Of a stretch of DNA of 64,000 nt, positions 59,905 through 64,000 are shown one piece after another. Below the pieces are notes generated by a model, which saw only the letters and a list, made by a program, of their open reading frames with translations, was not told where the DNA came from and searched no databases. Source of the stretch: Manduca sexta. Its lineage: Eukaryota > Arthropoda > Insecta > Lepidoptera > Sphingidae. The DNA lies in NCBI RefSeq assembly GCF_014839805.1, contig NC_051120.1, positions 4,712,001 to 4,776,000 of the forward strand. The letters run 5' to 3'. The position numbers were made by a program, and so were the translations under genes. The first letter of the stretch is position 1. Each line of letters starts with the position of its first letter.

Positions 59905-60372
59905 CCGCCACGGAAAAATGACCCTAATGTACCTGAATGTAAGTGGAATGGGGTCCAATAGAGTATCGACAGACGAGAGTTGATTACCTCTCGATAGTTG
60001 ACACAATTATGCCGGCCTGTTGGTTTGCTATACACAGGCTGATCCCGGAACGCGACACACGAGGTCAACTATGGCGGGTTTTAACACATTGTACGTATAA
60101 CACAATAACTCACTCTGAGTGGTCGCCGATGTGCAGTCCTTATCCTTATCCTTTCTTTCCCAATTCCTCCTCCCTTCCCCAATTCCTCTCCTTTCCCCTC
60201 CTAAACTCCTTTGGCCCCCGCAGTCGTTAAGCCGGGAGGAACCAGTATACCGTTCGCAGGTTCCTCTCGGTGTAGACTGCGGGATCATCCGTTAAAAAAA
60301 AAAAAAAAAACACATTGTACGTTGGTCGCTATCCGGGCGGATATAATATATATCCTACCACTAGCACACCGA
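59905..60372 (+). repeat. rep-E repeat, longest copy, interrupted
   Basis: CCACGGAAAAATGACCCTAA, TAAGTGGAATGGGGTCCAAT, GATAGTTGACACAATTATGC, CGGCCTGTTGG, then AACTATGGCGGGTTTTAACA. After the poly(A) retroposon it resumes with TTGGTCGCTATCCGGGCGG and ATATATCCTACCA. No coding frame or pol III box was found; the class is unknown. Confidence 0.62.
60097..60308 (+). mobile_element. poly(A) retroposon inserted in a rep-E copy
   Basis: AACACATTGTACGT is present at 60083-60096 and again at 60309-60322, a 14-bp target-site duplication. The insert ends in a run of about 17 A. It carries a long pyrimidine-rich stretch (60137-60220) and a GC-rich end near GGTTCCTCTCGGTGTAGACTG. Removing it restores an uninterrupted rep-E copy. 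It is probably the 3' end of a LINE; I do not recognise the clade. Confidence 0.75.
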
Positions 60373-60777
60373 GACTTCAGAGCGGAAGTCGTTCTACGAT
60401 ATTACTGCGCCACAGACAGTCCTTGGTTTAAACGAAATAACCTGTAATACGCTCCAGTAACTCTTAATAAAAAGTAGAATTTACTTGTAAGTCAATTTTA
60501 AAGTGAACAGACGTTAAGTCCACTCCAAGACTTAAGTCCTTTGATTGCGCGGTCAGAACTGGAGCGGTTTCACGGCTGACAGCGTCTTGACTTCACAAGA
60601 CTATTTAACTTAGTAACTTGCTTGGATAGTTTTGCTTTATATTTTTCGCTTGGGTGGCGGTGTTATAGTTGGTGCAAGTTTCATTGAGTACGAATGTTCA
60701 CACATTAAAATGTTTCATAAGTAATTTGCGAATTTTCAGATTGTTAGAGTATATTAATAATAATTTACTATCGTAAT

Positions 60778-61008
60778 GCAACAAGATACCCTGGGGCCGT
60801 CCCATATCCGAAGGCCACCGCGGGTTTTGGTTGGTATGCCGGTGTAGGGTGTACAGGGGTTAGGGACTCGGTCCAATGCTCGCTCGGATGCAATACTCCC
60901 GATTGCCGACATTAGGCCGTAAGACCGATGAAAGCAACATAACCGTTTATACACAAGTGGTGGAAACAATAACGCTGTTTTTCCCCGCAAAAAAAAGAGA
61001 AAAAAAAG
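60778..61008 (+). mobile_element. R1-like LINE 3' end with A-rich tail
   Basis: It begins GCAACAAGATACCCTGGGG, contains ACCGCGGGTTTTGGTTGGTA and GTTAGGGACTCGGTCC, and ends TTTTTCCCCGC followed by an A/G-rich tail. It shares blocks with 57912-58165 (opposite strand) and with the insert at 52183-52595. Confidence 0.65.
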
Positions 61009-61317
61009 TATTGAAAAAGTTTATTTCGACAAACACACTGACCTAATCTGGGTCACATCAAAAACGCGTCAAGCAAATTTATTATCTAACACGGTATAAA
61101 TAACCTTTAAAATCCAATTAGGCCTTATAGCCAGTGATCCCGAACAATAACTAATACGTCAATATATTCAGTGACCCATTATAATCCAGTATTGAATATT
61201 TCACATAATAACCGCCTAATTTCGAGCCCCAACGAACTCTTACAATATCGAATAATCGCTATGCGTCATAGATTAGGTAATGTGTAGACGGGATAGTAAT
61301 TTGATGAAATTAATACA

Positions 61318-61552
61318 GGGTAGGTATCACCAAAATCAAGTAACAGTGTGTAGTCACTGTTATGTTCCGGTTTGAAAGACATTGTAGTCAGTGTAGCTAC
61401 TGGACATAGACTTAACATCTCATGTCTCAGGATGGCGAGCGCAGTGGAATACCAAAAACTTTGTAATTTAAGGTGTTGGATGGTGTTTCTACTGTTTTGG
61501 GCGGTCGTATCGCTTATCATCAGGCGAATGGCATGCTCATCTCTTCATTCTA
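61318..61552 (+). repeat. rep-A, near full length
   Basis: GGGTAGGTATCACCAAAATC, TTATGTTCCGGTTTGAAAGA, TGTCTCAGGATGGCGAGCGC and CATCAGGCGAATGGCATGCT. Confidence 0.68.
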
Positions 61553-62091
61553 ATCTATAAAAAAGCGCAGATCTTAAGAACTATCTAACGCTCAATATTT
61601 TCCAAAAAAAAATAATTGTAGACCGATGTTTACTAGATATTAATAAGCAAAATTCACAAAACAGTTTTACACAAACTTGACGTAAATTGATTTAAAAATA
61701 TTTACTCATTTTACTACCATTATTCGAAACTTACAAAAGAATATTTAACAAAAAAAGTGTTTTGATTGCCCAAACTGTATACCTCTGTTCCTTAGTAATA
61801 TTAGTTTTTGTACTAAATGAGAAAATTGTTTACTAAAAATTCGTCAGTTTTGATTTAAATAGGGTTGTGATTGATATTCTTATAAAGACCGAAAGGCTTC
61901 TTTTTGTTTGTTTTTCTTTTGCCTGACAACGTAATAAGCATGGCTCCTGTGAAAATCATTCGCGAATATAGGTATTGCAGTAAGCAATATCTTGTTTTAG
62001 CACAAATTCAGTGCTGCGATATATTATGTGAATATCCTTCTTATTTTATTATGATTAACCCAATAATTTATAGTTGACACAGAAATTATAC

Positions 62092-62240
62092 TACACACAT
62101 TACCACGCATTTATTCTCAAAGGGGTAGGGGGTGCAAATGCGCAACTAGGGCACCCACTTTTCGCCAAATGTGTTACGTCTCATGATATGGTAGGGGGCA
62201 AGCCAGTCGCCATATCGGGCACAAATTCCAAACTCAAAAT
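62092..62240 (-). mobile_element. rep-C SINE, 3' half
   Basis: ACGCATTTATTCTCAAAGGG, GGGCACCCACTTTTCGCC and CGCCATATCGGGCACAAATT are present; the tRNA head is absent. Confidence 0.62.
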
Positions 62241-62254
62241 AGACAGAAATTATG

Positions 62255-62375
62255 CTTAATTGGTTTCACTCACTGCGCCTGGTGGTAAGTGAAGAGATGC
62301 CCAAGAACATGTCGATCGGAAAGTGATAAACATCCCTAGACGGTGGGCATAGTTATGCCGACCTGCTTAATTGTT
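62255..62375 (+). repeat. rep-E fragment, diverged
   Basis: CCTGGTGGTAAGTGAAGAG, GTGATAAACATCCCTAGACG and ATAGTTATGCCGACCTGCTT. Confidence 0.4.
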
Positions 62376-62764
62376 TTTTCACGCTCCGTTAGAAGGAACA
62401 AGGTGATATTATAATTCTTTTCCTACAGTTTCGTTACCAAGCAACCGCAACTCTTAAAACGTGAGATGCGACTTCAAACTTTCTCTAACTGAATAATTAA
62501 ATATTCAAAGGTCCGAAAGGACTTGGAAAGGACAGCTGTGACGTCAGACGAGAAACTTTAAGGGTGTGAATTATTAAAATTCCTAGAAGTCAAGTTGGTA
62601 CATGTTTCCCATTTTGGGAATATTGTATTTTATCAGCCTTAATGCAACGTGAGAGCCTGAGTGGAAACGCTACGGGTTCGGTGTCAAACAAATATTTTTA
62701 ATTATATTGTTTGTTTTTGGTTTATGATATTAAATTCAGACACAATCAACACATAATTCTGTGT

Positions 62765-62900
62765 AACGATGTTCTTATCCTTACATATTATAAAACGCGA
62801 TAAACTCAAAAACTACCAAACGGATTACGATGAAACTTAGTATGGATATAGGTTAAAACCCTCAGAAGGACATACTTTTTATTTCAAGCTTTCACTATAA
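62765..62900 (+). repeat. rep-F-type fragment
   Basis: AACTACCAAACGGATTACGA and TGAAACTTAGTATGGATATA. Confidence 0.4.
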
Positions 62901-63692
62901 TTTAGGTTCATTAAAGCATTGTTAACCATGTTGCAAAAAGATTCAGTTATTACCACCGCTTCTCCTTCCCAGATACCTTTAAATGCTTGTAATACCAACG
63001 TCATTACCATCTACTCCTATCTATTCTCTGCGAATCTCACGGCAGGCTAAGCGTAATAACCTATTTGGTCGTAGTCAACGTCCTACCAGACGCGAAATAA
63101 GCGATGCGACATGCGATAAACCCGCCCGATTATAATCACGTTAGCACGCGGCGATGTGTTGGGTAATGACCGTCGGCGTGCCACGACGCTGGGCGTGAAA
63201 TTGCGTTGGATTTGATAATTAGTTCCTGGTGTTAGTTCCAGCGTGTGCCGGGAGATGGCGCTGTTTTGCAAATATGCTATCAAGGAATTGTTTCAAGAAT
63301 ATCATTACTAATTTGAGTAAAATTTAATATGGTCAATCGTTTGAGTATGAACCGTCAGATTGTGGGCTGTATTCGAGGTGGTAACAAAAATGTTGACTCA
63401 CTCGCTCTATTAAATCATAGTATTAATAAATAATCTCTAGAAAAAGAGTGCACTACTTACGTCACTGCCTAACCATTTGCGACAAAAGCATGAGCATAAA
63501 GAAACCAATTTATTTGAAAGCGTCATCCCCAGCGAATTTTTATTTTAGTATTAATGTCAATATGTTCGCTGCAGATATTTCATTGAATAAAGTCAAAGTA
63601 TTTTTTACATGAAAGGTTTACTGAATTTCCAACCAACCACGCGTAACCTTAAAATTGTTATGATCGATATACATAATATGTTCTTAGTTGAA

Positions 63693-63756
63693 GCATATTC
63701 ACATCTTTTATCCCCAAAGGGGTAGGTTAGGGAAATAATATGCCCACTTTTCCTTT
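63693..63756 (-). mobile_element. rep-C SINE tip joined to rep-B
   Basis: CATCTTTTATCCCCAAAGGG and ATGCCCACTTTTCC remain, then the rep-B body starts at about 63759 in the opposite orientation. Confidence 0.5.
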
Positions 63757-63758
63757 TG

Positions 63759-63922
63759 AAACCTGCATACCTGAGAGGTTCTCGATAAAATTTTTGAAAG
63801 TATATCCAATCCAATCTGCACTATGCCAGCGTGGTGGACTAAAGCCTTATCGCTCTCAGTAGCAGAGGGGGCCCGTGCCCAGCAGTGAAACAGTATACAA
63901 TACAGGGCTGATATTATTATAC
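63759..63922 (+). mobile_element. rep-B SINE, headless
   Basis: GAAACCTGCATACCTGAGAG, CAGCGTGGTGGACTAAAGCC, GTGCCCAGCAGTGAAACAG and the GATATTATTATA tail. Confidence 0.65.
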
Positions 63923-64000
63923 ATGATACAGAACGTTCGAAAGATTATGTCAGCAACATTAAAACTTTGGCACGAATATCGTAAACTTCGCAGAAGCCGC

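Larger units (their letters stand above)
20788..64000 (+). other. cv-c: cv-c / DLC1-type RhoGAP gene, 5' part (runs off the window)
   Basis: Three + strand exons (20788-20824, 28164-28235, 54967-55115) join with matching phases 1, 1 and 0 into one 86-residue open frame. It carries the N-terminal SAM domain characteristic of DLC1, STARD13, STARD8 and Drosophila crossveinless-c. Known role of the family: a multidomain Rho GTPase-activating protein (SAM, RhoGAP, START) that switches off Rho1 at the cell cortex and adhesion sites, and in flies shapes epithelial morphogenesis and wing crossveins. RhoGAP and START exons are not in the window and should lie past 64000. Introns are about 7.3 kb, 26.7 kb and more than 8.8 kb. 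Assignment to this family is strong. One-to-one orthology with cv-c is inferred because insects normally carry one member. Confidence 0.88.
55116..64000 (+). other. cv-c intron 3, 5' part (open at window end)
   Basis: The intron starts with donor GTGAGT in phase 0. No acceptor followed by a DLC1-like exon was found before 64000. Contents are rep-A copies, a foldback MITE, R1-like LINE tails, a poly(A) retroposon with target-site duplication and SINE fragments. Nothing was recognised in 55421-56230, 56690-57060, 58405-59710, 61009-61317, 61553-62090, 62376-62760 or 62900-63690. Confidence 0.75.

Noticed and set aside
59697..60068. 123-codon - strand frame
   Set aside because: It is made of rep-C plus rep-E sequence; the equivalent frames are closed in other copies.
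1..64000. CRISPR array, operon, phage or bacterial defence system
   Set aside because: No regularly spaced direct repeats, no compact ORF clusters and no ribosome-binding sites. Spliced exons and SINEs show eukaryotic nuclear DNA.

Overview
This is nuclear DNA of an insect, most probably a moth or butterfly (Lepidoptera). It is AT-rich and almost entirely non-coding, and it is crowded with short interspersed repeats. Two of these are tRNA-derived SINE families of the kind that fills lepidopteran introns. Other hints are 5'-truncated RTE-type LINEs ending in (GATGAT)n, R1-like LINE tails, an interstitial (CCTAA)n telomere-type run, and the tRNA-like heads on several repeats. There is no prokaryotic gene, operon, CRISPR array or phage.

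The only host gene I can prove is on the + strand: the 5' coding part of a DLC1/STARD13-type RhoGAP (Drosophila crossveinless-c, cv-c). Three small exons join in perfect phase: 20788-20824 (start codon), 28164-28235 and 54967-55115. Together they encode residues 1-86, which are a short leader plus essentially the whole N-terminal SAM domain. The introns are about 7.3 kb, about 26.7 kb, and more than 8.8 kb (open at the window end). The RhoGAP and START domains must lie beyond 64000. Positions 1-20700 are upstream of this start and may be intergenic or the intron of a longer isoform.

The most gene-like accessory content is at 13.7-16.0 kb. A decayed three-exon YqaJ-type nuclease (+ strand) faces, tail to tail, a decayed DDE_Tnp_4-type transposase C-terminus (- strand). 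This nuclease-plus-transposase pair is what I would expect of an ISL2EU/IS4EU-type (Harbinger-related) DNA transposon. Both genes are broken by frameshifts and stops.

Layout: 1-13.7 kb, upstream repeats; 13.7-16.0 kb, two-gene DNA transposon relic; 16.0-20.4 kb, SINE relics, a 650-bp inverted-repeat element and a tandem duplication; 20.4-20.8 kb, candidate promoter and first coding exon; 20.8-28.2 kb, intron 1; 28.2-55.0 kb, intron 2, with SINE clusters, a 40-bp perfect hairpin, a 190-bp MITE, and a nested retroposon cluster at 52.0-53.7 kb; 55.1-64.0 kb, start of intron 3, with a 270-bp foldback MITE, R1-like tails and a poly(A) retroposon with a clear target-site duplication.

Repeat families are named here for cross-reference. 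rep-A: about 300 bp, with a LINE-like 3' end. rep-B: tRNA-derived SINE ending in ATT repeats. rep-C: tRNA-derived SINE with a 'CGGGTCGGGC' junction after the B box. rep-E: contains 'ATTATGCCGGC'. rep-F: degenerate repeats containing 'CGGCTTCGC'-like ends. rep-H: tRNA-headed. rep-I: carries an ORF tail. rep-J and rep-M: unclassified. I could not search databases, so family names are recognition calls. I did not find a convincing undescribed molecular system; the items worth checking are structural and evolutionary.
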